64,000 nt of DNA from Plasmopara viticola (taxonomy: Eukaryota; Oomycota; Peronosporomycetes; Peronosporales; Peronosporaceae): assembly GCA_001695595.3 (NCBI GenBank), contig MBPM02000176.1:17685-81684 (forward strand), written 5' to 3'. A model generated the notes under the pieces. It had not been told where the DNA came from, ran no database searches, and saw nothing but the letters and a program-made list of their open reading frames with translations. The translations under genes and the position numbers were made by a program. Each line of letters starts with the position of its first letter. Position 1 is the stretch's first letter. This document shows, in pieces, positions 29,901-44,900 of the stretch.

Positions 29901-32900
29901 GTATAGTGGTCAGTACCTCACCTTGTGGCGGTGATATCCCTGGTTCGAATCCGGGCACGCGCATTTCTGGACGATGTTATGTGTCGATTGTCTGTTTTTG
30001 CTTGCAAAGGCTTTAGTAAAGCGACCTTCGATCACATCGTGTGTGTCATAGTCAAAGCGGGATGGTGCGACGTGAACGCACTTATCTATATCTAAACGAA
30101 GTTGAGTGCAATGTACCGGGGATGTAGCTCAAATGGTAGAGCGCTCGCTTAGCATGCGAGAGGTACAGGGATCGATACCCTGCTTCTCCAGGCGTGTGTA
30201 GTATAGTGGTCAGTACCTCACCTTGTGGCGGTGATATCCCTGGTTCGAATCCGGGCACGCGCATTTCTGGACGATGTTATGTGTCGTATTGTCTGTTTTT
30301 GCTTGCAAAGGCTTTAGTAAAGCGACCTTCGATCACATCGTGTGTGTCATAGTCAAAGCGGGATGGTGCGACGTGAACGCACTTATCTATATCTAAACGA
30401 AGTTGAGTGCAATGTACCGGGGATGTAGCTCAAATGGTAGAGCGCTCGCTTAGCATGCGAGAGGTACAGGGATCGATACCCTGCTTCTCCAGGCGTGTGT
30501 AGTATAGTGGTCAGTACCTCACCTTGTGGCGGTGATATCCCTGGTTCGAATCCGGGCACGCGCATTTCTGGACGATGTTATGTGTCGATTGTCTGTTTTT
30601 GCTTGCAAAGGCTTTAGTAAAGCGACCTTCGATCACATCGTGTGTGTCATAGTCAAAGCGGGATGGTGCGACGTGAACGCACTTATCTATATCTAAACGA
30701 AGTTGAGTGCAATGTACCGGGGATGTAGCTCAAATGGTAGAGCGCTCGCTTAGCATGCGAGAGGTACAGGGATCGATACCCTGCTTCTCCAGGCGTGTGT
30801 AGTATAGTGGTCAGTACCTCACCTTGTGGCGGTGATATCCCTGGTTCGAATCCGGGCACGCGCATTTCTGGACGATGTTATGTGTCGTATTGTCTGTTTT
30901 TGCTTGCAAAGGCTTTAGTAAAGCGACCTTCGATCACATCGTGTGTGTCATAGTCAAAGCGGGATGGTGCGACGTGAACGCACTTATCTATATCTAAACG
31001 AAGTTGAGTGCAATGTACCGGGGATGTAGCTCAAATGGTAGAGCGCTCGCTTAGCATGCGAGAGGTACAGGGATCGATACCCTGCTTCTCCAGGCGTGTG
31101 TAGTATAGTGGTCAGTACCTCACCTTGTGGCGGTGATATCCCTGGTTCGAATCCGGGCACGCGCATTTCTGGACGATGTTATGTGTCGAATTGTCTGTTT
31201 TTGCTTGCAAAGGCTTTAGTAAAGCGACCTTCGATCACATCGTGTGTGTCATAGTCAAAGCGGGATGGTGCGACGTGAACGCACTTATCTATATCTAAAC
31301 GAAGTTGAGTGCAATGTACCGGGGATGTAGCTCAAATGGTAGAGCGCTCGCTTAGCATGCGAGAGGTACAGGGATCGATACCCTGCTTCTCCAGGCGTGT
31401 GTAGTATAGTGGTCAGTACCTCACCTTGTGGCGGTGATATCCCTGGTTCGAATCCGGGCACGCGCATTTCTGGACGATGTTATGTGTCGAATTGTCTGTT
31501 TTTGCTTGCAAAGGCTTTAGTAAAGCGACCTTCGATCACATCGTGTGTGTCATAGTCAAAGCGGGATGGTGCGACGTGAACGCACTTATCTATATCTAAA
31601 CGAAGTTGAGTGCAATGTACCGGGGATGTAGCTCAAATGGTAGAGCGCTCGCTTAGCATGCGAGAGGTACAGGGATCGATACCCTGCTTCTCCAGGCGTG
31701 TGTAGTATAGTGGTCAGTACCTCACCTTGTGGCGGTGATATCCCTGGTTCGAATCCGGGCACGCGCATTTCTGGACGATGTTATGTGTCGATTGTCTGTT
31801 TTTGCTTGCAAAGGCTTTAGTAAAGCGACCTTCGATCACATCGTGTGTGTCATAGTCAAAGCGGGATGGTGCGACGTGAACGCACTTATCTATATCTAAA
31901 CGAAGTTGAGTGCAATGTACCGGGGATGTAGCTCAAATGGTAGAGCGCTCGCTTAGCATGCGAGAGGTACAGGGATCGATACCCTGCTTCTCCAGGCGTG
32001 TGTAGTATAGTGGTCAGTACCTCACCTTGTGGCGGTGATATCCCTGGTTCGAATCCGGGCACGCGCATTTCTGGACGATGTTATGTGTCGAATTGTCTGT
32101 TTTTGCTTGCAAAGGCTTTAGTAAAGCGACCTTCGATCACATCGTGTGTGTCATAGTCAAAGCGGGATGGTGCGACGTGAACGCACTTATCTATATCTAA
32201 ACGAAGTTGAGTGCAATGTACCGGGGATGTAGCTCAAATGGTAGAGCGCTCGCTTAGCATGCGAGAGGTACAGGGATCGATACCCTGCTTCTCCAGGCGT
32301 GTGTAGTATAGTGGTCAGTACCTCACCTTGTGGCGGTGATATCCCTGGTTCGAATCCGGGCACGCGCATTTCTGGACGATGTTATGTGTCGATTGTCTGT
32401 TTTTGCTTGCAAAGGCTTTAGTAAAGCGACCTTCGATCACATCGTGTGTGTCATAGTCAAAGCGGGATGGTGCGACGTGAACGCACTTATCTATATCTAA
32501 ACGAAGTTGAGTGCAATGTACCGGGGATGTAGCTCAAATGGTAGAGCGCTCGCTTAGCATGCGAGAGGTACAGGGATCGATACCCTGCTTCTCCAGGCGT
32601 GTGTAGTATAGTGGTCAGTACCTCACCTTGTGGCGGTGATATCCCTGGTTCGAATCCGGGCACGCGCATTTCTGGACGATGTTATGTGTCGATTGTCTGT
32701 TTTTGCTTGCAAAGGCTTTAGTAAAGCGACCTTCGATCACATCGTGTGTGTCATAGTCAAAGCGGGATGGTGCGACGTGAACGCACTTATCTATATCTAA
32801 ACGAAGTTGAGTGCAATGTACCGGGGATGTAGCTCAAATGGTAGAGCGCTCGCTTAGCATGCGAGAGGTACAGGGATCGATACCCTGCTTCTCCAGGCGT

Positions 32901-35900
32901 GTGTAGTATAGTGGTCAGTACCTCACCTTGTGGCGGTGATATCCCTGGTTCGAATCCGGGCACGCGCATTTCTGGACGATGTTATGTGTCGTATTGTCTG
33001 TTTTTGCTTGCAAAGGCTTTAGTAAAGCGACCTTCGATCACATCGTGTGTGTCATAGTCAAAGCGGGATGGTGCGACGTGAACGCACTTATCTATATCTA
33101 AACGAAGTTGAGTGCAATGTACCGGGGATGTAGCTCAAATGGTAGAGCGCTCGCTTAGCATGCGAGAGGTACAGGGATCGATACCCTGCTTCTCCAGGCG
33201 TGTGTAGTATAGTGGTCAGTACCTCACCTTGTGGCGGTGATATCCCTGGTTCGAATCCGGGCACGCGCATTTCTGGACGATGTTATGTGTCGATTGTCTG
33301 TTTTTGCTTGCAAAGGCTTTAGTAAAGCGACCTTCGATCACATCGTGTGTGTCATAGTCAAAGCGGGATGGTGCGACGTGAACGCACTTATCTATATCTA
33401 AACGAAGTTGAGTGCAATGTACCGGGGATGTAGCTCAAATGGTAGAGCGCTCGCTTAGCATGCGAGAGGTACAGGGATCGATACCCTGCTTCTCCAGGCG
33501 TGTGTAGTATAGTGGTCAGTACCTCACCTTGTGGCGGTGATATCCCTGGTTCGAATCCGGGCACGCGCATTTCTGGACGATGTTATGTGTCGTATTGTCT
33601 GTTTTTGCTTGCAAAGGCTTTAGTAAAGCGACCTTCGATCACATCGTGTGTGTCATAGTCAAAGCGGGATGGTGCGACGTGAACGCACTTATCTATATCT
33701 AAACGAAGTTGAGTGCAATGTACCGGGGATGTAGCTCAAATGGTAGAGCGCTCGCTTAGCATGCGAGAGGTACAGGGATCGATACCCTGCTTCTCCAGGC
33801 GTGTGTAGTATAGTGGTCAGTACCTCACCTTGTGGCGGTGATATCCCTGGTTCGAATCCGGGCACGCGCATTTCTGGACGATGTTATGTGTCGTATTGTC
33901 TGTTTTTGCTTGCAAAGGCTTTAGTAAAGCGACCTTCGATCACATCGTGTGTGTCATAGTCAAAGCGGGATGGTGCGACGTGAACGCACTTATCTATATC
34001 TAAACGAAGTTGAGTGCAATGTACCGGGGATGTAGCTCAAATGGTAGAGCGCTCGCTTAGCATGCGAGAGGTACAGGGATCGATACCCTGCTTCTCCAGG
34101 CGTGTGTAGTATAGTGGTCAGTACCTCACCTTGTGGCGGTGATATCCCTGGTTCGAATCCGGGCACGCGCATTTCTGGACGATGTTATGTGTCGTATTGT
34201 CTGTTTTTGCTTGCAAAGGCTTTAGTAAAGCGACCTTCGATCACATCGTGTGTGTCATAGTCAAAGCGGGATGGTGCGACGTGAACGCACTTATCTATAT
34301 CTAAACGAAGTTGAGTGCAATGTACCGGGGATGTAGCTCAAATGGTAGAGCGCTCGCTTAGCATGCGAGAGGTACAGGGATCGATACCCTGCTTCTCCAG
34401 GCGTGTGTAGTATAGTGGTCAGTACCTCACCTTGTGGCGGTGATATCCCTGGTTCGAATCCGGGCACGCGCATTTCTGGACGATGTTATGTGTCGTATTG
34501 TCTGTTTTTGCTTGCAAAGGCTTTAGTAAAGCGACCTTCGATCACATCGTGTGTGTCATAGTCAAAGCGGGATGGTGCGACGTGAACGCACTTATCTATA
34601 TCTAAACGAAGTTGAGTGCAATGTACCGGGGATGTAGCTCAAATGGTAGAGCGCTCGCTTAGCATGCGAGAGGTACAGGGATCGATACCCTGCTTCTCCA
34701 GGCGTGTGTAGTATAGTGGTCAGTACCTCACCTTGTGGCGGTGATATCCCTGGTTCGAATCCGGGCACGCGCATTTCTGGACGATGTTATGTGTCGTATT
34801 GTCTGTTTTTGCTTGCAAAGGCTTTAGTAAAGCGACCTTCGATCACATCGTGTGTGTCATAGTCAAAGCGGGATGGTGCGACGTGAACGCACTTATCTAT
34901 ATCTAAACGAAGTTGAGTGCAATGTACCGGGGATGTAGCTCAAATGGTAGAGCGCTCGCTTAGCATGCGAGAGGTACAGGGATCGATACCCTGCTTCTCC
35001 AGGCGTGTGTAGTATAGTGGTCAGTACCTCACCTTGTGGCGGTGATATCCCTGGTTCGAATCCGGGCACGCGCATTTCTGGACGATGTTATGTGTCGATT
35101 GTCTGTTTTTGCTTGCAAAGGCTTTAGTAAAGCGACCTTCGATCACATCGTGTGTGTCATAGTCAAAGCGGGATGGTGCGACGTGAACGCACTTATCTAT
35201 ATCTAAACGAAGTTGAGTGCAATGTACCGGGGATGTAGCTCAAATGGTAGAGCGCTCGCTTAGCATGCGAGAGGTACAGGGATCGATACCCTGCTTCTCC
35301 AGGCGTGTGTAGTATAGTGGTCAGTACCTCACCTTGTGGCGGTGATATCCCTGGTTCGAATCCGGGCACGCGCATTTCTGGACGATGTTATGTGTCGAAT
35401 TGTCTGTTTTTGCTTGCAAAGGCTTTAGTAAAGCGACCTTCGATCACATCGTGTGTGTCATAGTCAAAGCGGGATGGTGCGACGTGAACGCACTTATCTA
35501 TATCTAAACGAAGTTGAGTGCAATGTACCGGGGATGTAGCTCAAATGGTAGAGCGCTCGCTTAGCATGCGAGAGGTACAGGGATCGATACCCTGCTTCTC
35601 CAGGCGTGTGTAGTATAGTGGTCAGTACCTCACCTTGTGGCGGTGATATCCCTGGTTCGAATCCGGGCACGCGCATTTCTGGACGATGTTATGTGTCGTA
35701 TTGTCTGTTTTTGCTTGCAAAGGCTTTAGTAAAGCGACCTTCGATCACATCGTGTGTGTCATAGTCAAAGCGGGATGGTGCGACGTGAACGCACTTATCT
35801 ATATCTAAACGAAGTTGAGTGCAATGTACCGGGGATGTAGCTCAAATGGTAGAGCGCTCGCTTAGCATGCGAGAGGTACAGGGATCGATACCCTGCTTCT

Positions 35901-38900
35901 CCAGGCGTGTGTAGTATAGTGGTCAGTACCTCACCTTGTGGCGGTGATATCCCTGGTTCGAATCCGGGCACGCGCATTTCTGGACGATGTTATGTGTCGA
36001 ATTGTCTGTTTTTGCTTGCAAAGGCTTTAGTAAAGCGACCTTCGATCACATCGTGTGTGTCATAGTCAAAGCGGGATGGTGCGACGTGAACGCACTTATC
36101 TATATCTAAACGAAGTTGAGTGCAATGTACCGGGGATGTAGCTCAAATGGTAGAGCGCTCGCTTAGCATGCGAGAGGTACAGGGATCGATACCCTGCTTC
36201 TCCAGGCGTGTGTAGTATAGTGGTCAGTACCTCACCTTGTGGCGGTGATATCCCTGGTTCGAATCCGGGCACGCGCATTTCTGGACGATGTTATGTGTCG
36301 ATTGTCTGTTTTTGCTTGCAAAGGCTTTAGTAAAGCGACCTTCGATCACATCGTGTGTGTCATAGTCAAAGCGGGATGGTGCGACGTGAACGCACTTATC
36401 TATATCTAAACGAAGTTGAGTGCAATGTACCGGGGATGTAGCTCAAATGGTAGAGCGCTCGCTTAGCATGCGAGAGGTACAGGGATCGATACCCTGCTTC
36501 TCCAGGCGTGTGTAGTATAGTGGTCAGTACCTCACCTTGTGGCGGTGATATCCCTGGTTCGAATCCGGGCACGCGCATTTCTGGACGATGTTATGTGTCG
36601 TATTGTCTGTTTTTGCTTGCAAAGGCTTTAGTAAAGCGACCTTCGATCACATCGTGTGTGTCATAGTCAAAGCGGGATGGTGCGACGTGAACGCACTTAT
36701 CTATATCTAAACGAAGTTGAGTGCAATGTACCGGGGATGTAGCTCAAATGGTAGAGCGCTCGCTTAGCATGCGAGAGGTACAGGGATCGATACCCTGCTT
36801 CTCCAGGCGTGTGTAGTATAGTGGTCAGTACCTCACCTTGTGGCGGTGATATCCCTGGTTCGAATCCGGGCACGCGCATTTCTGGACGATGTTATGTGTC
36901 GATTGTCTGTTTTTGCTTGCAAAGGCTTTAGTAAAGCGACCTTCGATCACATCGTGTGTGTCATAGTCAAAGCGGGATGGTGCGACGTGAACGCACTTAT
37001 CTATATCTAAACGAAGTTGAGTGCAATGTACCGGGGATGTAGCTCAAATGGTAGAGCGCTCGCTTAGCATGCGAGAGGTACAGGGATCGATACCCTGCTT
37101 CTCCAGGCGTGTGTAGTATAGTGGTCAGTACCTCACCTTGTGGCGGTGATATCCCTGGTTCGAATCCGGGCACGCGCATTTCTGGACGATGTTATGTGTC
37201 GATTGTCTGTTTTTGCTTGCAAAGGCTTTAGTAAAGCGACCTTCGATCACATCGTGTGTGTCATAGTCAAAGCGGGATGGTGCGACGTGAACGCACTTAT
37301 CTATATCTAAACGAAGTTGAGTGCAATGTACCGGGGATGTAGCTCAAATGGTAGAGCGCTCGCTTAGCATGCGAGAGGTACAGGGATCGATACCCTGCTT
37401 CTCCAGGCGTGTGTAGTATAGTGGTCAGTACCTCACCTTGTGGCGGTGATATCCCTGGTTCGAATCCGGGCACGCGCATTTCTGGACGATGTTATGTGTC
37501 GTATTGTCTGTTTTTGCTTGCAAAGGCTTTAGTAAAGCGACCTTCGATCACATCGTGTGTGTCATAGTCAAAGCGGGATGGTGCGACGTGAACGCACTTA
37601 TCTATATCTAAACGAAGTTGAGTGCAATGTACCGGGGATGTAGCTCAAATGGTAGAGCGCTCGCTTAGCATGCGAGAGGTACAGGGATCGATACCCTGCT
37701 TCTCCAGGCGTGTGTAGTATAGTGGTCAGTACCTCACCTTGTGGCGGTGATATCCCTGGTTCGAATCCGGGCACGCGCATTTCTGGACGATGTTATGTGT
37801 CGTATTGTCTGTTTTTGCTTGCAAAGGCTTTAGTAAAGCGACCTTCGATCACATCGTGTGTGTCATAGTCAAAGCGGGATGGTGCGACGTGAACGCACTT
37901 ATCTATATCTAAACGAAGTTGAGTGCAATGTACCGGGGATGTAGCTCAAATGGTAGAGCGCTCGCTTAGCATGCGAGAGGTACAGGGATCGATACCCTGC
38001 TTCTCCAGGCGTGTGTAGTATAGTGGTCAGTACCTCACCTTGTGGCGGTGATATCCCTGGTTCGAATCCGGGCACGCGCATTTCTGGACGATGTTATGTG
38101 TCGATTGTCTGTTTTTGCTTGCAAAGGCTTTAGTAAAGCGACCTTCGATCACATCGTGTGTGTCATAGTCAAAGCGGGATGGTGCGACGTGAACGCACTT
38201 ATCTATATCTAAACGAAGTTGAGTGCAATGTACCGGGGATGTAGCTCAAATGGTAGAGCGCTCGCTTAGCATGCGAGAGGTACAGGGATCGATACCCTGC
38301 TTCTCCAGGCGTGTGTAGTATAGTGGTCAGTACCTCACCTTGTGGCGGTGATATCCCTGGTTCGAATCCGGGCACGCGCATTTCTGGACGATGTTATGTG
38401 TCGTATTGTCTGTTTTTGCTTGCAAAGGCTTTAGTAAAGCGACCTTCGATCACATCGTGTGTGTCATAGTCAAAGCGGGATGGTGCGACGTGAACGCACT
38501 TATCTATATCTAAACGAAGTTGAGTGCAATGTACCGGGGATGTAGCTCAAATGGTAGAGCGCTCGCTTAGCATGCGAGAGGTACAGGGATCGATACCCTG
38601 CTTCTCCAGGCGTGTGTAGTATAGTGGTCAGTACCTCACCTTGTGGCGGTGATATCCCTGGTTCGAATCCGGGCACGCGCATTTCTGGACGATGTTATGT
38701 GTCGTATTGTCTGTTTTTGCTTGCAAAGGCTTTAGTAAAGCGACCTTCGATCACATCGTGTGTGTCATAGTCAAAGCGGGATGGTGCGACGTGAACGCAC
38801 TTATCTATATCTAAACGAAGTTGAGTGCAATGTACCGGGGATGTAGCTCAAATGGTAGAGCGCTCGCTTAGCATGCGAGAGGTACAGGGATCGATACCCT

Positions 38901-41900
38901 GCTTCTCCAGGCGTGTGTAGTATAGTGGTCAGTACCTCACCTTGTGGCGGTGATATCCCTGGTTCGAATCCGGGCACGCGCATTTCTGGACGATGTTATG
39001 TGTCGATTGTCTGTTTTTGCTTGCAAAGGCTTTAGTAAAGCGACCTTCGATCACATCGTGTGTGTCATAGTCAAAGCGGGATGGTGCGACGTGAACGCAC
39101 TTATCTATATCTAAACGAAGTTGAGTGCAATGTACCGGGGATGTAGCTCAAATGGTAGAGCGCTCGCTTAGCATGCGAGAGGTACAGGGATCGATACCCT
39201 GCTTCTCCAGGCGTGTGTAGTATAGTGGTCAGTACCTCACCTTGTGGCGGTGATATCCCTGGTTCGAATCCGGGCACGCGCATTTCTGGACGATGTTATG
39301 TGTCGTATTGTCTGTTTTTGCTTGCAAAGGCTTTAGTAAAGCGACCTTCGATCACATCGTGTGTGTCATAGTCAAAGCGGGATGGTGCGACGTGAACGCA
39401 CTTATCTATATCTAAACGAAGTTGAGTGCAATGTACCGGGGATGTAGCTCAAATGGTAGAGCGCTCGCTTAGCATGCGAGAGGTACAGGGATCGATACCC
39501 TGCTTCTCCAGGCGTGTGTAGTATAGTGGTCAGTACCTCACCTTGTGGCGGTGATATCCCTGGTTCGAATCCGGGCACGCGCATTTCTGGACGATGTTAT
39601 GTGTCGTATTGTCTGTTTTTGCTTGCAAAGGCTTTAGTAAAGCGACCTTCGATCACATCGTGTGTGTCATAGTCAAAGCGGGATGGTGCGACGTGAACGC
39701 ACTTATCTATATCTAAACGAAGTTGAGTGCAATGTACCGGGGATGTAGCTCAAATGGTAGAGCGCTCGCTTAGCATGCGAGAGGTACAGGGATCGATACC
39801 CTGCTTCTCCAGGCGTGTGTAGTATAGTGGTCAGTACCTCACCTTGTGGCGGTGATATCCCTGGTTCGAATCCGGGCACGCGCATTTCTGGACGATGTTA
39901 TGTGTCGAATTGTCTGTTTTTGCTTGCAAAGGCTTTAGTAAAGCGACCTTCGATCACATCGTGTGTGTCATAGTCAAAGCGGGATGGTGCGACGTGAACG
40001 CACTTATCTATATCTAAACGAAGTTGAGTGCAATGTACCGGGGATGTAGCTCAAATGGTAGAGCGCTCGCTTAGCATGCGAGAGGTACAGGGATCGATAC
40101 CCTGCTTCTCCAGGCGTGTGTAGTATAGTGGTCAGTACCTCACCTTGTGGCGGTGATATCCCTGGTTCGAATCCGGGCACGCGCATTTCTGGACGATGTT
40201 ATGTGTCGTATTGTCTGTTTTTGCTTGCAAAGGCTTTAGTAAAGCGACCTTCGATCACATCGTGTGTGTCATAGTCAAAGCGGGATGGTGCGACGTGAAC
40301 GCACTTATCTATATCTAAACGAAGTTGAGTGCAATGTACCGGGGATGTAGCTCAAATGGTAGAGCGCTCGCTTAGCATGCGAGAGGTACAGGGATCGATA
40401 CCCTGCTTCTCCAGGCGTGTGTAGTATAGTGGTCAGTACCTCACCTTGTGGCGGTGATATCCCTGGTTCGAATCCGGGCACGCGCATTTCTGGACGATGT
40501 TATGTGTCGTATTGTCTGTTTTTGCTTGCAAAGGCTTTAGTAAAGCGACCTTCGATCACATCGTGTGTGTCATAGTCAAAGCGGGATGGTGCGACGTGAA
40601 CGCACTTATCTATATCTAAACGAAGTTGAGTGCAATGTACCGGGGATGTAGCTCAAATGGTAGAGCGCTCGCTTAGCATGCGAGAGGTACAGGGATCGAT
40701 ACCCTGCTTCTCCAGGCGTGTGTAGTATAGTGGTCAGTACCTCACCTTGTGGCGGTGATATCCCTGGTTCGAATCCGGGCACGCGCATTTCTGGACGATG
40801 TTATGTGTCGATTGTCTGTTTTTGCTTGCAAAGGCTTTAGTAAAGCGACCTTCGATCACATCGTGTGTGTCATAGTCAAAGCGGGATGGTGCGACGTGAA
40901 CGCACTTATCTATATCTAAACGAAGTTGAGTGCAATGTACCGGGGATGTAGCTCAAATGGTAGAGCGCTCGCTTAGCATGCGAGAGGTACAGGGATCGAT
41001 ACCCTGCTTCTCCAGGCGTGTGTAGTATAGTGGTCAGTACCTCACCTTGTGGCGGTGATATCCCTGGTTCGAATCCGGGCACGCGCATTTCTGGACGATG
41101 TTATGTGTCGATTGTCTGTTTTTGCTTGCAAAGGCTTTAGTAAAGCGACCTTCGATCACATCGTGTGTGTCATAGTCAAAGCGGGATGGTGCGACGTGAA
41201 CGCACTTATCTATATCTAAACGAAGTTGAGTGCAATGTACCGGGGATGTAGCTCAAATGGTAGAGCGCTCGCTTAGCATGCGAGAGGTACAGGGATCGAT
41301 ACCCTGCTTCTCCAGGCGTGTGTAGTATAGTGGTCAGTACCTCACCTTGTGGCGGTGATATCCCTGGTTCGAATCCGGGCACGCGCATTTCTGGACGATG
41401 TTATGTGTCGATTGTCTGTTTTTGCTTGCAAAGGCTTTAGTAAAGCGACCTTCGATCACATCGTGTGTGTCATAGTCAAAGCGGGATGGTGCGACGTGAA
41501 CGCACTTATCTATATCTAAACGAAGTTGAGTGCAATGTACCGGGGATGTAGCTCAAATGGTAGAGCGCTCGCTTAGCATGCGAGAGGTACAGGGATCGAT
41601 ACCCTGCTTCTCCAGGCGTGTGTAGTATAGTGGTCAGTACCTCACCTTGTGGCGGTGATATCCCTGGTTCGAATCCGGGCACGCGCATTTCTGGACGATG
41701 TTATGTGTCGAATTGTCTGTTTTTGCTTGCAAAGGCTTTAGTAAAGCGACCTTCGATCACATCGTGTGTGTCATAGTCAAAGCGGGATGGTGCGACGTGA
41801 ACGCACTTATCTATATCTAAACGAAGTTGAGTGCAATGTACCGGGGATGTAGCTCAAATGGTAGAGCGCTCGCTTAGCATGCGAGAGGTACAGGGATCGA

Positions 41901-44900
41901 TACCCTGCTTCTCCAGGCGTGTGTAGTATAGTGGTCAGTACCTCACCTTGTGGCGGTGATATCCCTGGTTCGAATCCGGGCACGCGCATTTCTGGACGAT
42001 GTTATGTGTCGAATTGTCTGTTTTTGCTTGCAAAGGCTTTAGTAAAGCGACCTTCGATCACATCGTGTGTGTCATAGTCAAAGCGGGATGGTGCGACGTG
42101 AACGCACTTATCTATATCTAAACGAAGTTGAGTGCAATGTACCGGGGATGTAGCTCAAATGGTAGAGCGCTCGCTTAGCATGCGAGAGGTACAGGGATCG
42201 ATACCCTGCTTCTCCAGGCGTGTGTAGTATAGTGGTCAGTACCTCACCTTGTGGCGGTGATATCCCTGGTTCGAATCCGGGCACGCGCATTTCTGGACGA
42301 TGTTATGTGTCGATTGTCTGTTTTTGCTTGCAAAGGCTTTAGTAAAGCGACCTTCGATCACATCGTGTGTGTCATAGTCAAAGCGGGATGGTGCGACGTG
42401 AACGCACTTATCTATATCTAAACGAAGTTGAGTGCAATGTACCGGGGATGTAGCTCAAATGGTAGAGCGCTCGCTTAGCATGCGAGAGGTACAGGGATCG
42501 ATACCCTGCTTCTCCAGGCGTGTGTAGTATAGTGGTCAGTACCTCACCTTGTGGCGGTGATATCCCTGGTTCGAATCCGGGCACGCGCATTTCTGGACGA
42601 TGTTATGTGTCGTTGTCTGTTTTTGCTTGCAAAGGCTTTAGTAAAGCGACCTTCGATCACATCGTGTGTGTCATAGTCAAAGCGGGATGGTGCGACGTGA
42701 ACGCACTTATCTATATCTAAACGAAGTTGAGTGCAATGTACCGGGGATGTAGCTCAAATGGTAGAGCGCTCGCTTAGCATGCGAGAGGTACAGGGATCGA
42801 TACCCTGCTTCTCCAGGCGTGTGTAGTATAGTGGTCAGTACCTCACCTTGTGGCGGTGATATCCCTGGTTCGAATCCGGGCACGCGCATTTCTGGACGAT
42901 GTTATGTGTCGAATTGTCTGTTTTTGCTTGCAAAGGCTTTAGTAAAGCGACCTTCGATCACATCGTGTGTGTCATAGTCAAAGCGGGATGGTGCGACGTG
43001 AACGCACTTATCTATATCTAAACGAAGTTGAGTGCAATGTACCGGGGATGTAGCTCAAATGGTAGAGCGCTCGCTTAGCATGCGAGAGGTACAGGGATCG
43101 ATACCCTGCTTCTCCAGGCGTGTGTAGTATAGTGGTCAGTACCTCACCTTGTGGCGGTGATATCCCTGGTTCGAATCCGGGCACGCGCATTTCTGGACGA
43201 TGTTATGTGTCGTATTGTCTGTTTTTGCTTGCAAAGGCTTTAGTAAAGCGACCTTCGATCACATCGTGTGTGTCATAGTCAAAGCGGGATGGTGCGACGT
43301 GAACGCACTTATCTATATCTAAACGAAGTTGAGTGCAATGTACCGGGGATGTAGCTCAAATGGTAGAGCGCTCGCTTAGCATGCGAGAGGTACAGGGATC
43401 GATACCCTGCTTCTCCAGGCGTGTGTAGTATAGTGGTCAGTACCTCACCTTGTGGCGGTGATATCCCTGGTTCGAATCCGGGCACGCGCATTTCTGGACG
43501 ATGTTATGTGTCGAATTGTCTGTTTTTGCTTGCAAAGGCTTTAGTAAAGCGACCTTCGATCACATCGTGTGTGTCATAGTCAAAGCGGGATGGTGCGACG
43601 TGAACGCACTTATCTATATCTAAACGAAGTTGAGTGCAATGTACCGGGGATGTAGCTCAAATGGTAGAGCGCTCGCTTAGCATGCGAGAGGTACAGGGAT
43701 CGATACCCTGCTTCTCCAGGCGTGTGTAGTATAGTGGTCAGTACCTCACCTTGTGGCGGTGATATCCCTGGTTCGAATCCGGGCACGCGCATTTCTGGAC
43801 GATGTTATGTGTCGTATTGTCTGTTTTTGCTTGCAAAGGCTTTAGTAAAGCGACCTTCGATCACATCGTGTGTGTCATAGTCAAAGCGGGATGGTGCGAC
43901 GTGAACGCACTTATCTATATCTAAACGAAGTTGAGTGCAATGTACCGGGGATGTAGCTCAAATGGTAGAGCGCTCGCTTAGCATGCGAGAGGTACAGGGA
44001 TCGATACCCTGCTTCTCCAGGCGTGTGTAGTATAGTGGTCAGTACCTCACCTTGTGGCGGTGATATCCCTGGTTCGAATCCGGGCACGCGCATTTCTGGA
44101 CGATGTTATGTGTCGAATTGTCTGTTTTTGCTTGCAAAGGCTTTAGTAAAGCGACCTTCGATCACATCGTGTGTGTCATAGTCAAAGCGGGATGGTGCGA
44201 CGTGAACGCACTTATCTATATCTAAACGAAGTTGAGTGCAATGTACCGGGGATGTAGCTCAAATGGTAGAGCGCTCGCTTAGCATGCGAGAGGTACAGGG
44301 ATCGATACCCTGCTTCTCCAGGCGTGTGTAGTATAGTGGTCAGTACCTCACCTTGTGGCGGTGATATCCCTGGTTCGAATCCGGGCACGCGCATTTCTGG
44401 ACGATGTTATGTGTCGAATTGTCTGTTTTTGCTTGCAAAGGCTTTAGTAAAGCGACCTTCGATCACATCGTGTGTGTCATAGTCAAAGCGGGATGGTGCG
44501 ACGTGAACGCACTTATCTATATCTAAACGAAGTTGAGTGCAATGTACCGGGGATGTAGCTCAAATGGTAGAGCGCTCGCTTAGCATGCGAGAGGTACAGG
44601 GATCGATACCCTGCTTCTCCAGGCGTGTGTAGTATAGTGGTCAGTACCTCACCTTGTGGCGGTGATATCCCTGGTTCGAATCCGGGCACGCGCATTTCTG
44701 GACGATGTTATGTGTCGATTGTCTGTTTTTGCTTGCAAAGGCTTTAGTAAAGCGACCTTCGATCACATCGTGTGTGTCATAGTCAAAGCGGGATGGTGCG
44801 ACGTGAACGCACTTATCTATATCTAAACGAAGTTGAGTGCAATGTACCGGGGATGTAGCTCAAATGGTAGAGCGCTCGCTTAGCATGCGAGAGGTACAGG